A DNA stretch of 64,000 nucleotides from DATARH01 sp963778385 (GCA_963778385.1 CAVZUA010000016.1:315874-379873), one strand, 5' to 3'. Positions 1 through 8,864 are shown, numbered from the stretch's first letter. Program-made: numbers and translations. The notes: a model not told the origin generated them from the letters alone.

Positions 1-545
1 CCCTTCATCCCCATCTTGGCGACACGCCGGACTTCGCGCGCGGCGCCCTCGATATTGTTGTAGGGCAGGCAGGCGAGGCCGATCATGCGGTCGGGGTAGT
101 AGCTGGTGAAATTGTGCATGAAGTCGTTGTAGATGCGCAGCATCTCGTCGGCGGCTTCGGGATCCTGCATCTTGGCGCAGGCCGCGAGGATGCCGTAGAT
201 GACCTCAGCATCGACGCCGTCGCGGTCCAAATCCTTGACGCGCAGATGCGGGTCGCCGGGGCGGCGCATGCCCTTCTCGAAATAGTCGCGGTAGAGCCCA
301 GCCTCGGCCATCTTGTCGGCGCGCAGCTGCTTGCCGGGGACATGCGGCGTCCCGGTGGCCCCGACCCCGCCCGGCATGCCGTAATTGGCGCCGAGCTTGT
401 CGGTCCAGACTTCCGTGCCGTCCGCCTGTTTTTCGACGTATGGCATGAGGTCTCTCAACTTGCTCGACGCGTTTGACGTGAACAGGTCGGGCGGCAGCCA
501 GAGCATGTCGAGATGGCAATCGGCCGAAATTCGCTTGTACTGCAT
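1..545 (-). CDS. Amidohydrolase-family protein (5' part; continues beyond window start)
   Basis: The minus-strand frame opens at an ATG at 545, nine bases after GGGAG, and stays open to the window edge, giving about 181 residues. The N-terminus reads MQYKRISADCHLD, the opening beta strand of amidohydrolase-2 TIM barrels, where the Asp/His pair helps hold the metal. Further on come an arginine-rich DPHLR segment and a stretch resembling YNDFMHNFTSYYPDRMIGLA, both typical of ACMSD-like decarboxylases and hydrolases. Such enzymes act in the cytosol on aromatic or CoA-linked acids. The catalytic C-terminal half lies outside the window, so the substrate cannot be named. A later ATG at 446 would delete the metal strand and is unlikely. 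Confidence 0.8.
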   Translation of the reverse strand, partial: MQYKRISADCHLDMLWLPPDLFTSNASSKLRDLMPYVEKQADGTEVWTDKLGANYGMPGGVGATGTPHVPGKQLRADKMAEAGLYRDYFEKGMRRPGDPHLRVKDLDRDGVDAEVIYGILAACAKMQDPEAADEMLRIYNDFMHNFTSYYPDRMIGLACLPYNNIEGAAREVRRVAKMGMK

Positions 546-689
546 CTGCTCGAACTCCCTGCGGCGGATCGATAAAATGGCGGATAATAAGCTACCGACA
601 GCTTCGGCCACTGTATCGCAGGTTTTCCGCGATGTCCCACCGCGAAAGCCCACGTTTTTGCCGGGTGGGCATGCGGCGACTGGAAAAGC

Positions 690-729
690 ACACCCCCGGT
701 CCCCGGCAAGCGGGGAGGGTCGGGTGAGG
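690..729. repeat. Family D repeat fragment
   Basis: This is a CCCGGTCCCCGGCAAGCGGGG-type half element ending in GGTCGGGTGAGG. It matches the right arms of the copies near 17.05 kb and 38.97 kb. It sits just after the stop of the PaaG-like gene and may act as part of its 3' end. Confidence 0.6.
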
Positions 730-730
730 G

Positions 731-1510
731 CTATCGCCTCCCGGTAAAGACTGGCGGCCGCTTTTCGAGGAACGCGCGCACCCCTTCGGCATAATCCGGG
801 GTTCGCGCGGCCTCGCTCTGCAGCTCGCGTTCGAGGTCGAGCTGCGCGTCGAGCGTGTTGGTCTCGGCGGCGTCAAGCGCCCGCTTGGTCAGCGCGATGC
901 CGATCGTCGCCTGCGCCGCGAGCCGCGCCGCGAGTTTCTGTGCCTCCGACATCAGCCTGCCGTCGTCGACCGCCTGCCAGATGAGCCCCCACTCCGCCGC
1001 ACGCGCCGCGGGCAATGGCTCGGCGAGGATCGCCAATGCCCGCGCCCGCGCCGCGCCGACCAGCCGCGGCAGCGCCCAAGAGCCGCCGACATCCGGGATC
1101 AGCCCGATCTTGGCGAAGGCCTGGATAAAGCTCGCCGACTTCGCCGCCAGCACGATGTCGCAAGCGAGCGCCAGATTGGCGCCGGCCCCGGCGGCAACGC
1201 CGTTGACCGCGCCGACCACCGGCATCGGCAGCGCCCGCAGCTTGCGGATGACCGCATTATAGCCGTCGAGCAGCGGCCCGAGATTCGGCGGCCCGGCGTC
1301 GGTCGGCATGACCTCGGTCAGGTCCTGCCCGGCGCAAAACCCGCGCCCCGCGCCGGTCAGCAGGATCGCCCGGCACCCCGGATCGCGCTCCGCCTCCCCC
1401 AGCGCCGCGAGCAGCGCCTCCCCTACCGCCGCGGTCAGCGCATTGAGCCGATCCGGCCGGTTCAGCGTGATCTGCCAATAGTCGGCCAGCTTCTCGACGA
1501 GAATGGTCAT
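731..1510 (-). CDS. Enoyl-CoA hydratase/isomerase family protein (PaaG-like)
   Basis: The 259-residue crotonase fold protein starts MTILVEKLADYWQ. The ATG at 1510 is preceded by AAAGGGGG at good spacing, so it is preferred over an ATG 21 bases upstream. The oxyanion-hole segment GAGRGFCAGQDL lies near residue 65. A FAKIGLIPDVGGSWALPR segment follows, in which the first catalytic Glu of true hydratases is replaced, as in PaaG, the ring-1,2-epoxyphenylacetyl-CoA isomerase. This suggests an isomerase acting on a CoA thioester in aromatic or fatty-acid breakdown. No other paa genes are adjacent, so the exact substrate is open. Length fits the family. Confidence 0.87.
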   Translation of the reverse strand: MTILVEKLADYWQITLNRPDRLNALTAAVGEALLAALGEAERDPGCRAILLTGAGRGFCAGQDLTEVMPTDAGPPNLGPLLDGYNAVIRKLRALPMPVVGAVNGVAAGAGANLALACDIVLAAKSASFIQAFAKIGLIPDVGGSWALPRLVGAARARALAILAEPLPAARAAEWGLIWQAVDDGRLMSEAQKLAARLAAQATIGIALTKRALDAAETNTLDAQLDLERELQSEAARTPDYAEGVRAFLEKRPPVFTGRR

Positions 1511-1536
1511 CGAGCTTAACCCCCTTTCCATGTAGC

Positions 1537-1560
1537 TTCCCGGCCAAAGCCGGGACCCAT
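1537..1560. repeat. Family B repeat, short copy
   Basis: TTCCCGGCCAAAGCCGGGA is a small hairpin followed by CCCAT. The same core (CCCGGC..AAAGCCGGGACCCA) recurs near 4.1, 21.7 and 44.6 kb. Confidence 0.6.
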
Positions 1561-1586
1561 TCTTCAGCTTCTCGGACGTGAACAGA

Positions 1587-1812
1587 TCAGGCCGACAAAG
1601 TCGGGTAAAGATCGACCTATTGCGGATTGTCTTTTTCGATCAGCTCGATCTTCCAAGCTCGCTCCCATTCCTTGATCTGCCTCTCGCGCCGGGCGGCGGC
1701 AGTCAGTGAACTCGTGAATCTCATACCAAACGAGCCGGCCCACGCCGTATTTGGCAGTGAAGCCGGGAACCGCCTTGATCTTCTGCTCCCACACGCGGTC
1801 AGTTAGAGGATG
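1587..1812 (-). pseudogene. GIY-YIG endonuclease-like gene remnant
   Basis: Two minus-strand frames together rebuild the C-terminal half of a short GIY-YIG protein. The first frame gives RVWEQKIKAVPGFTAKYGV then RLVWYEIHEFTD. After a one-base shift near 1692 the other frame continues ARRERQIKEWERAWKIELIE, then DNPQ, a TAG stop at 1617-1619 where the family normally has Trp, then VDLYPTLSA and TGA. The N-terminal GIY-YIG catalytic strand is absent. With a frameshift, an internal stop and a missing start, this is a decayed gene. The reading-frame joins are my inference from the usual UPF0213-like C-terminal pattern. Confidence 0.8.
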
Positions 1813-1829
1813 CTCACGGAAAGGGGCTT

Positions 1830-2110
1830 GTGGCGAAGCTGCCACGTGAAGCGATCTACAAGTTGCGTGACGAGCACAAGGAGACGCCCTCGAAGGCCAA
1901 CATGTTCCTCCAGGTCATCAGCATCATTCTCAATTTCGCCGAAGATCGGCCCTTGGAGTCCCGTCTCCCGATGGGTTGGCGAAGCCCGGCGCGAAGAATC
2001 AAGAGGCTCAAGACGCGCGATGGGCATCGGCCGTGGGAGGAGTACGAGGCTTTCCAGCGGGTCTGGAAAATCGGAACCCTGGAGCGCACTATCTTCGATC
2101 GATTGTGCGT
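1830..2110 (+). pseudogene. Phage-type tyrosine integrase fragment
   Basis: From GTG at 1830 the frame reads AKLPREAIYKLRDEHKETPS, KANMFLQVISIILNFAED and RIKRLKTRDGHRPWEEYEAF. This is the core-binding domain and start of the catalytic domain of P4-type integrases. The match fades after WKIGTLERTIFD near 2095. None of the catalytic R, HxxR or Y motifs follows, so only about 90 residues survive. The following 170 bases are clearly AT-richer than the surroundings and hold nothing I recognise. Together with the neighbouring GIY-YIG remnant it marks an old integration scar. Confidence 0.7.
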
Positions 2111-2277
2111 CATCGCTACTACGGAAATTAAGCGCTGTAAACTCGTCAAGTGGTTCAGGCCGGCGATGCTATATGCCTCACGCCGGAACACATGCGTGTG
2201 CTGTTCATGGCATTTAGAATATTTTACAATGATCTTTTTGCCGAAAAATTTTCTCTTCAAGTATTCACCATTATTAG

Positions 2278-2952
2278 CTACCCTCGCATCCTCACCGTCG
2301 GCACGTCATTCGGGACGATCAGATCGCAGCCGACGGTAGCCTTGACCTCGTCGAGCGAGACGCCGGGCGCGATCTCGCGGAGTGCCATGCCCTCGGGGGT
2401 GATCGCGAAGAGGCCGTAATTGGTGATCACCAGATCGACGACACCCTTTGCGGTGACCGGGATCGCACAACGCTCGACGAGGCGCGGGGCGCCGCGCCGG
2501 GTGGTCTGCTCCATCGCGACAAAGACATGCTTGGCGCAGGCGGCGAGGTCCATCGCGCCGCCGATGCCGCCGCCTTTCTGGCCGGCCATCTTCCAATTGG
2601 CGAAATCGCCGTTCTCCGCGACCTCGTAGGCGCCGAGCACGGTGACGTCGATGCGGCCGGAGCGGATCATCCCGAACGCGTCGGCGTGATGCACGATCGC
2701 CGAGCCGGGGTTCATCGTCACATGCTGGCCGCCGGCGTTGACGAGGTGCAGGTTCTCCTTGCCGGGCGCGGCGAGCGGGCCATAGCCGACCACTCCGTTC
2801 TCGGAGTGGAAGATGATCTGCCTGTCCCCGAAATCATAATTCGAGCACAGCGTCGGGATGCCGATGCCGAGATTGACCAGCCAGCCATCCTCGAACTCCA
2901 TCGCCAGCCGATCGCACATCTGCTGGCGGGTGAGACCCTTAGCGTCGCTCAT
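2278..2952 (-). CDS. CoA-transferase subunit B (3-oxoacid CoA-transferase type)
   Basis: The 224-residue protein begins MSDAKGLTRQQMCDRLA and carries NLGIGIPT near residue 27 and the SENGVVGYGP motif near residue 50. The Glu of that motif forms the glutamyl-CoA thioester intermediate in type I CoA transferases. GGGIGGAMDLA and the C-terminal ITPEGM region also match beta subunits. It moves CoA between a 3-oxoacid (or 3-oxoadipate) and succinate. Its ATG overlaps the TGA of the small gene upstream by four bases (ATGA), so translation is coupled within a three-gene operon. Substrate choice is not visible in sequence. Confidence 0.93.
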   Translation of the reverse strand: MSDAKGLTRQQMCDRLAMEFEDGWLVNLGIGIPTLCSNYDFGDRQIIFHSENGVVGYGPLAAPGKENLHLVNAGGQHVTMNPGSAIVHHADAFGMIRSGRIDVTVLGAYEVAENGDFANWKMAGQKGGGIGGAMDLAACAKHVFVAMEQTTRRGAPRLVERCAIPVTAKGVVDLVITNYGLFAITPEGMALREIAPGVSLDEVKATVGCDLIVPNDVPTVRMRG

Positions 2953-3295
2953 GGCGTGCTCCTCGACTGCAGCGCCCGATCTTCCACTTCGCGATGCGCC
3001 GACGAAATTTCATCAAAGAGTTTTATTATCAGGTGCGCTGCCTCTTCCGCTTCCTGCACAGACATCTGCTGTGTTGTTGAGCGAACGGTGCCTTCGTCCG
3101 AGTGACGAGCCTCTCGGCATGTCACCATTTCCTTTAATCGCTGAAAATCCCAGCGGTGATCCTGCGGCACGTCTTCGTCACGCACGTGGATGACGTTGTA
3201 GACGTAGGCGTCTTCGATGCGTTCCGGGAGAGACTTGGCACTTGTAGCCATGCCAAGGACTGCCGTATAGAATTTCTCCCACGCGTAGCTGAGGC

Positions 3296-3299
<4 letters not shown>
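2949..3299 (-). CDS. Conserved hypothetical protein between the CoA-transferase subunit genes
   Basis: This 116-residue soluble protein begins MSLSYAWEKFYTAVLGMA and is rich in charged helices. It has no signal peptide, membrane segment or motif I can name. From memory, related short proteins starting MSLSYAWEKF occur in proteobacteria as hypotheticals. Four-base ATGA overlaps join it to the A subunit upstream and the B subunit downstream, so it is certainly translated with them. Codon use looks less GC-extreme in its second half than in the flanking genes. A role as an assembly or regulatory partner is possible, but so is a simple insertion into the operon. Confidence 0.8.
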
Positions 3300-4078
<779 letters not shown>

Positions 4079-4100
4079 TTGTGCTCCATCCTTGCGCTCT

Positions 4101-4176
4101 CCGGCGAAAGCAAAAGCCGGGGCCTGCTTTTCAGCGTCTCGGGAAGCGGACCAGTGGGTCCCGGCTTTCGCCGGGA
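4101..4176. repeat. Family B repeat, full copy
   Basis: The arms CCGGCGAAAGC and GCTTTCGCCGG enclose about 50 bases, with GGGTCCCGGC on the inner right side. The copy lies between the cupin gene and the CoA-transferase A start and supplies the spurious upstream extension of that frame. Confidence 0.75.
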
Positions 4177-4186
4177 AGCGGTTCAA

Positions 4187-4624
4187 TCAGCGCAGCCGCA
4201 CGCCTTGCTTGTCGTCAGTGAGGAAGATGTTCGGCTTGAGGAACATCGATAGCACCAGCGCGCCGTTGGGTGAGCGCGCCGAGTGGCGGTTGCCCTTGGG
4301 GCGCCAGACGTAGTTGCCGGCGGTCACCTCGCCTTCCTCGTCGGCCAGGCTTCCTTCGAGAACAAAAGTCTGCTCGATCTCGACATGCTCGTGCAGGGTC
4401 AGCTCGGCACCCGGCTGCCAGCGGAACAGCGCGGTCAACAGCCCCGTCGACGGGTCTTCGACCAGCACCTTCATCTCGATGCCGGCGCAGGGCGTCGGCT
4501 TCCACGGCAAGGTGTCGACATCGACATAACGCGAGGCGAGCGCCGTCAGCTTGTCCTGGCCCGTCATGCCGGGTGTCGCCGCAGTGGGCGACCCGAGTTT
4601 CGTGTTCGTCATCACATCGTTCAT
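4187..4624 (-). CDS. ChrR-like cupin domain protein
   Basis: The 145-residue protein starts MNDVMTNTKLGSP at 4624, six to eight bases after AAGGAG. A single cupin barrel follows. LHEHVEIEQTFVLEGSL (about residues 75-92) carries the two His and the Glu of cupin motif 1, and GNYVWRPKGNRHSARS carries the motif 2 His. The order resembles the zinc-binding cupin of the ChrR anti-sigma factor and of acetylacetone dioxygenase-like proteins, but the ChrR N-terminal anti-sigma helices are absent. It is probably a cytosolic metal-binding enzyme or sensor of unknown substrate. It follows the histidine phosphatase gene by 13 bases and may be co-transcribed with it. Confidence 0.82.
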   Translation of the reverse strand: MNDVMTNTKLGSPTAATPGMTGQDKLTALASRYVDVDTLPWKPTPCAGIEMKVLVEDPSTGLLTALFRWQPGAELTLHEHVEIEQTFVLEGSLADEEGEVTAGNYVWRPKGNRHSARSPNGALVLSMFLKPNIFLTDDKQGVRLR

Positions 4625-4637
4625 CGGGATCTCCTTG

Positions 4638-5267
4638 TCACTTGGTTGCCGCGATACGGCTCCATTCATCCATCTGCACCCGAGCGACCAGCGTGTATTT
4701 GCCGTGTTCCGGACGAAACACCGACGCCTCGCCTTCCTTGACCTCGAACCAATCCTTCCCGAGCGCATCGAGAATGTTCGGCTTGTGCGTTACCAGAACG
4801 GTGTTAGTGCCGACCGTGGGCGCCGTACCGATTAGCGTCCGCAGCGCGGCCGCGCGACGGTTGTTCTCGTTGGGGGACACCACGAGGCCGCCCTCGGTGA
4901 GGTCGGCGGTCTTTTCGATATTCTTTAATCCCGCCAGCACCGCCGTCTGATATGCGCGATCGAATTGACTCGTGTAGACCTTGCCAACCGGCACGCCGAG
5001 TTGGCGGAGTGACTCGCCGAATGCCGTCGCCATCGCCTTACCGTTGTCGTTCAGCTTGCGCTGGGCGGTGACATTCTCGGGATGCAGCGGGTCGGTGTCG
5101 GCCTGGTCGGCGAAGGTGGCGCCGTGCCGCACGACGATCACCAGACCACCGGCCCGAAGCGCCTGAGCCAGTTCCTTGTCGTCGGCTGCCGCGGGCCCCG
5201 CGATCGCCGCGGCGATTCCGATCGCCAGAGCCAGCGCCATCCACATCCGGCGCGAGGGGAAATTCAT
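4638..5267 (-). CDS. Secreted histidine phosphatase family protein
   Basis: The 209-residue protein opens MNFPSRRMWMALALAIGIAA, a typical Sec signal ending near AAADDKE. The phosphohistidine motif VVRHGATF lies near residue 46. The second catalytic His is in VLVTHKPN near residue 160, followed by ALGKDWFEV. This is the PGM-like fold seen in periplasmic phosphatases that remove phosphate from small molecules or proteins. The ATG at 5267 follows AAGGAG; an ATG 24 bases upstream would add MGTKEHPR before the signal and is less likely. The stop of the upstream dehydrogenase gene lies 27 bases away. Confidence 0.87.
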   Translation of the reverse strand: MNFPSRRMWMALALAIGIAAAIAGPAAADDKELAQALRAGGLVIVVRHGATFADQADTDPLHPENVTAQRKLNDNGKAMATAFGESLRQLGVPVGKVYTSQFDRAYQTAVLAGLKNIEKTADLTEGGLVVSPNENNRRAAALRTLIGTAPTVGTNTVLVTHKPNILDALGKDWFEVKEGEASVFRPEHGKYTLVARVQMDEWSRIAATK

Positions 5268-5294
5268 TCGCGGATGCTCCTTCGTCCCCATCTC

Positions 5295-6344
5295 TCACAT
5301 CAAGAACACACCCTTGCCGGTCGTCTGGGTGTCGAACAGCTTGTAGGCCTCCTCGGCCTGGCCAAGGGTCCAGCGGTGCGTGAAAAGGCCCTCGACATCG
5401 ATGCTGCGGTCGGCGACGAAGCGGGCGCATTCCTCCTGGCCGATCGACGAGAAGGTCCATGACGCGACAATCGTCAGCTGCTTGCGCAACATGTCGGGGC
5501 TGACATCGATCTCGACCTTGTTGCGCTCGCCGACAAAACAGGTCGTGCCCCACACCTTGGTGGCGCGCACCGCAGCGATGCGCCCTTCCGGCTGCGACGA
5601 CGTGTCGAGCGTGAACTCGGCGCCGTAGCCGTGCGTCAAATCCTTGATCGCGCCAACGGGATCGTTCGAGCGCGGGTTGACGGTCTCTGCGGCGCCGAAA
5701 TCCTTGGCGCGCGCGAGCCGGTCCTCGCTGACGTCAAGCGCGATGACCCGCGCGCCCATCGCCGCCGCCAGCTGCGTCGCCGACAGCCCGACCGGGCCTT
5801 GGCCAAAGATCGCGATCGTATCGTTGCCCGAGAGGCGGATGCGGCGCAGCGCGCCGTAGGCGGTGCCGGTACCGCAGGAGATCGCCGCGCCGGTGGTGAA
5901 GGAGAGTTCGTCCGGCAGCGGAACGACGGTGAAGGCCGGCGCCTTCATATACGCGGCGTGACCGCCATGCGCGTTGTTGCCGTAGACTTTGACCGGCGTC
6001 TCCTGGCAGAGCTGAGACCAGCCGGAGCGGCAATGGCCGCACACCCGGCAGCCCTCGTAATGATGCACCATGACACGCTGGCCGACTTTCGCGAGCGACG
6101 GGCTGACCGCGGTGCCGACCGCGGCGACGATGCCGCAGGGCTCGTGCCCGGCGATGGTCGCCTCGGAGGGCGCGGCGAGCCCGCCGGTCTCGCCGCCGGA
6201 TTTCGGCCGCCGGTACTGGTGCAGGTCGCTGCCGCACATGCCCGAGGCCTTCATCTCGATGACGACCTCGTCCGGCCCCGGCGTCGGGTCGGGGAAATTC
6301 ATCAATTCGAGCTCGCGCCCGCCGGTGAAGACCACTCCGCGCAT
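5295..6344 (-). CDS. Zinc-dependent alcohol dehydrogenase (MDR superfamily)
   Basis: This 349-residue protein starts MRGVVFTGGRELELMNFP, after GGAGGAAACC. The catalytic zinc site is visible as SGMCGSDLHQY (Cys about 37) and AGHEPCG (His/Glu about 65). The structural zinc loop is CRVCGHCRSGWSQLC, near residues 96-110. The nucleotide-binding segment IFGQGPVGLSATQLA has the Rossmann GxGxxG, followed by an acidic ALDVSEDRL that suggests NAD preference. It likely oxidises a polyol or secondary alcohol, as in sorbitol or threonine dehydrogenase relatives. It is divergent from the quinone reductase gene, with only 58 bases between their starts. Confidence 0.9.
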   Translation of the reverse strand: MRGVVFTGGRELELMNFPDPTPGPDEVVIEMKASGMCGSDLHQYRRPKSGGETGGLAAPSEATIAGHEPCGIVAAVGTAVSPSLAKVGQRVMVHHYEGCRVCGHCRSGWSQLCQETPVKVYGNNAHGGHAAYMKAPAFTVVPLPDELSFTTGAAISCGTGTAYGALRRIRLSGNDTIAIFGQGPVGLSATQLAAAMGARVIALDVSEDRLARAKDFGAAETVNPRSNDPVGAIKDLTHGYGAEFTLDTSSQPEGRIAAVRATKVWGTTCFVGERNKVEIDVSPDMLRKQLTIVASWTFSSIGQEECARFVADRSIDVEGLFTHRWTLGQAEEAYKLFDTQTTGKGVFLM

Positions 6345-6402
6345 GGTTTCCTCCTTGGCTCTTTGACGGCGATGCTAGCATGAGTTTTCGCCGCCGGATC
6401 AG

Positions 6403-6996
6403 ATGAACATGCGCGTGCTGGTGATCTTTGCCCATCCGCTCGCCGACAGTTTTGCCGGCGCGCTGCACCGGGCGGTGGTTGCGGCGCTGGAGCGGGCGGG
6501 GCACGAGGTCGACGATTGCGACCTCTACGCCATGGGTTTCGATCCCGTCATGAAGCCGGTCGAGCGGCGGGCGCACAACACTTCCGCGCCCGACCTGTCG
6601 CTGGTCGAGCACCATGTCGCGCGGCTGCGCGCCGCCGATGCGCTGGTGCTGTGCTTCCCGGTGTGGTGGTACGGGATGCCGGCGATCCTAAAAGGCTATT
6701 TCGACCGGGTCTGGGTCAACGGCGTCGCCTTCCACCTGCACGCCGGCGGCCGCATGGACCCGGGCCTGCACCGTCTCAAGAAGCTGTGGGTGGTGTGCAC
6801 CTACGGCGCGCCGTGGTGGCTCATCAGACTGGTGCTGCGCGATCCGGTGCGCGCCGTGATCCATACCGGCATCCGGGCGCTCTGCACCCGGCACGTAAAG
6901 AGCAAATTCCTGTCGCTCTACAGCATCGAGGCGAAGAGCTCCGCCGACACCGCGCGGTTTCTCTCGAAGGTCGAGCGGGCGTTCGAGGGGTTCTAG
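6403..6996 (+). CDS. NAD(P)H quinone oxidoreductase (flavodoxin-like fold)
   Basis: The 197-residue protein begins MNMRVLVIFAHPLADSFAGA, the FMN/FAD-binding first strand of the NQO1/MdaB family. It contains ADALVLCFPVWWYGMPAILK near residue 80, the hallmark of that fold, then GYFDRVWVNGVAF. These enzymes reduce quinones by two electrons without semiquinone, which protects against redox cycling. A second ATG two codons in (MRVLVIF) is an equally good start. The gene is divergent from the alcohol dehydrogenase and convergent with the YoaK-type gene, whose stop it overlaps by four bases. Confidence 0.9.
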   Translation: MNMRVLVIFAHPLADSFAGALHRAVVAALERAGHEVDDCDLYAMGFDPVMKPVERRAHNTSAPDLSLVEHHVARLRAADALVLCFPVWWYGMPAILKGYFDRVWVNGVAFHLHAGGRMDPGLHRLKKLWVVCTYGAPWWLIRLVLRDPVRAVIHTGIRALCTRHVKSKFLSLYSIEAKSSADTARFLSKVERAFEGF

Positions 6997-7691
6997 CCGG
7001 GTTCGAGCCGCACGAAACCGGATTGCAGCGCCAGCCAAAGCGCGAGCAGAGCGGCGAGCGGCACAAACGGCAAGGCGACGGGCCAGCCGGACCACATGGC
7101 AAGGCCGCCGATCACGGCGCCGATGAGATAAGCGGCAAAGGCCGCGACTTGCTGCCGAGCGGCAGGCGATGCGAGCGGCCGTTGGCGAGCCAATGTCCGC
7201 TCGGCGACACCGCCGACGATCGCGGTCAGCGTGCTGGTGATGACGATGGTCGGGACGCCGGCCACCCCCATCGCGCGGCCGATGCCGCCCTGGAGACCCA
7301 TCGCCAGCGCCGAAAGGATGATCAGTCCGTATAGGTCAAAGGGAGCTTTCGCGCCGCCCCTCGCGGTCCACCAGCCCGCGAATGCCGCGAGCAGCAGCAG
7401 TTCGATCGCGAGCGTGCGGCGGATGTTGCGGCCCGGTGCGCGTAGCGTCACCGCGGCTCCGACGACGCCAAGCACATACCCGGCAAACGCCGCCAGCGAG
7501 CGCGACGCCGCGGCGAGCTGCCCCTGGCCGAGCGCCAGTCCCAAGAGGATCGTGTTGCCGCTCATCGCCGAGGTGAACACTCCACCCAGCGCCAGGAAGG
7601 CGAGCGCATCCATCGTCCCGGCGGCAAACGACAGCAGGACGAGCGCGACGCCGCGACGGCGCGACGCGGCCTGCGGGTCGACGGCGGTCAA
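6993..7691 (-). CDS. YoaK/DUF1275 family membrane protein
   Basis: About 233 residues with six hydrophobic segments. The family signature is visible: FAAGTMDALAFLALGGVFTS then AMSGNTILLG near the N-terminus, and GLQGGIGRAMGVAGVPTIVI then TSTLTAIVGG in the second half. No ATG is available. The best start is TTG at 7691, which shares four bases with the TGA of the upstream TAXI gene, so it is probably translated by coupling. The longer upstream frame is a shadow of TAXI coding sequence. YoaK proteins are inner-membrane proteins with poorly known function, possibly transporters. Its stop overlaps that of the convergent quinone reductase. Confidence 0.82.
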   Translation of the reverse strand: MTAVDPQAASRRRGVALVLLSFAAGTMDALAFLALGGVFTSAMSGNTILLGLALGQGQLAAASRSLAAFAGYVLGVVGAAVTLRAPGRNIRRTLAIELLLLAAFAGWWTARGGAKAPFDLYGLIILSALAMGLQGGIGRAMGVAGVPTIVITSTLTAIVGGVAERTLARQRPLASPAARQQVAAFAAYLIGAVIGGLAMWSGWPVALPFVPLAALLALWLALQSGFVRLEPG

Positions 7692-8548
7692 AGCACGCCG
7701 ATTTCCTTGAGATACCGGGTGACGCCGGGGTGGATCAGCGCCGGCTCGGGGGCCGCAGCAGCCGTGTTGGCGGCGGTGGTCTCGCGCGCCTGGTCGAGCC
7801 CGGCGGCGAGTTGCGCTTCCCCCTGATGCAGCGCCTTGGCAAGACGGTAACCGGTCTCGTCTGGCAGATCGGGACGAGTGAGGATGAACGACCACGAGCC
7901 GACCGACGCGATCGCCGCGTCCTGGCCGGGATAGGCCCCGGCGCGGATGGTCAGCGGCTTGAGAAAGGCATGCTTGGCGAGGATCTGCACCGTCTCGGCG
8001 CCAGTGGGAGCGATGAACCGTCCGCCTTGCGCGGCGACGCGGCTGAAGCCCGGCCAACCGATGCCGCCGCCCCACAACGCCGCGGCGCGGCCATCGAGCA
8101 CCATCGCCGGGCCGTCGCCGGCGCGGTCGAGATAGATCGCGGTGAAATCGCGCTCCATGTCGAGGCCCAGCCCGTCGAGCACGAAGCGGGCGAGGACCAC
8201 CAGCCCCGAACCGCGCGCGCCGAACGCCACGGGCTGGCCCTTGAGGTCGCCGATCGAATGCGCGGGACTATCGCTGCGCACCACGAACATACCGGCCGTG
8301 GCATACATCGCCGCAAGGATGCGCGGCCCCGTGGCCGAGCGGGTGGCATCGGCGAACGCCACCTCACCGGTCACCAGACCGAGGTCAACCTCGCTCGCTT
8401 CGAGCAGCGGCACATTCTCGGTCGAGCCCTTGGTGTTCCGGCATTCGACCTGCAGCGACGGGTCGACCGCGTTAATCACCTCGGCGACAACCCCGCCATA
8501 AAGCGGAAACCCGCCGCCGGGTGTGGCGGTCGCGAGGACGATGGTCAT
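7688..8548 (-). CDS. TAXI-family TRAP-type solute-binding protein without signal peptide
   Basis: The 286-residue protein starts MTIVLATATPGGGFPLYGGV, with AAAGGG seven bases upstream. Strings such as VECRNTKGSTENVPLLEASE, LGLVTGEVAF and VRSDSPAHSIGDLKGQPVAF are typical of TAXI binding proteins that feed TRAP transporters. Two things are odd. No export signal precedes the mature-looking N-terminus, and no DctM/DctQ-like permease is nearby. The sequence upstream is occupied by the oppositely oriented DUF433 gene, so a missed signal is unlikely. It may work in the cytosol as a sensor or enzyme, and it is coupled to the downstream YoaK gene. Confidence 0.83.
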   Translation of the reverse strand: MTIVLATATPGGGFPLYGGVVAEVINAVDPSLQVECRNTKGSTENVPLLEASEVDLGLVTGEVAFADATRSATGPRILAAMYATAGMFVVRSDSPAHSIGDLKGQPVAFGARGSGLVVLARFVLDGLGLDMERDFTAIYLDRAGDGPAMVLDGRAAALWGGGIGWPGFSRVAAQGGRFIAPTGAETVQILAKHAFLKPLTIRAGAYPGQDAAIASVGSWSFILTRPDLPDETGYRLAKALHQGEAQLAAGLDQARETTAANTAAAAPEPALIHPGVTRYLKEIGVL

Positions 8549-8617
8549 TGCCGGCCCTTTCTCATCTTCTCGTTCGAATAGGGTATAGTCCAACAACGCC
8601 ATCGAGAAAGGCCAGCG

Positions 8618-8857
8618 ATGTCCGACGATCGGGACGGACGTAAATTCGACCGCATCACCTTCGAGCCGGGAAAGATGGGTGGGCGGGCCTGCATCCGAGG
8701 CCTCCGGATTACGGTCGGGCTGATCGTTGCCTTGGTCGCCGAAGGCCTGTCGCGCGAAGAAATCCTCGGGGATTACCCTGACCTTGAGCCGGAGGACATT
8801 CGCCAGGCGCTCGCCTATGCGGCCTGGCTCACCCGCGAGGAGATCGCGGTCGTCTGA
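8618..8857 (+). CDS. DUF433 antitoxin of a VapBC-like module
   Basis: This 79-residue protein begins MSDDRDGRKFDRITFEPGKM. It has the DUF433 core GGRACIRGLRITVGLIVALV, a winged-helix-like DNA-binding domain, followed by LSREEILGDYPDLEPEDIRQ near residues 45-64. DUF433 proteins are usually encoded directly upstream of a DUF5615 PIN-like protein and act as antitoxins. Here the partner begins seven bases after the TGA. The protein probably represses its own promoter. The gene is divergent from the TAXI gene, with 69 bases between them. Confidence 0.88.
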   Translation: MSDDRDGRKFDRITFEPGKMGGRACIRGLRITVGLIVALVAEGLSREEILGDYPDLEPEDIRQALAYAAWLTREEIAVV

Positions 8858-8864
8858 GGCGCCG

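Noticed and set aside
2150..2419. An 89-codon plus-strand open frame after the integrase fragment
   Set aside because: It runs from AT-rich scar sequence into the antisense of the CoA-transferase B gene and has no similarity I recognise.
4079..4186. A 36-residue N-terminal extension of the CoA-transferase A subunit
   Set aside because: The extension translates a family B repeat, and a proper GGAG site precedes the internal ATG at 4078.
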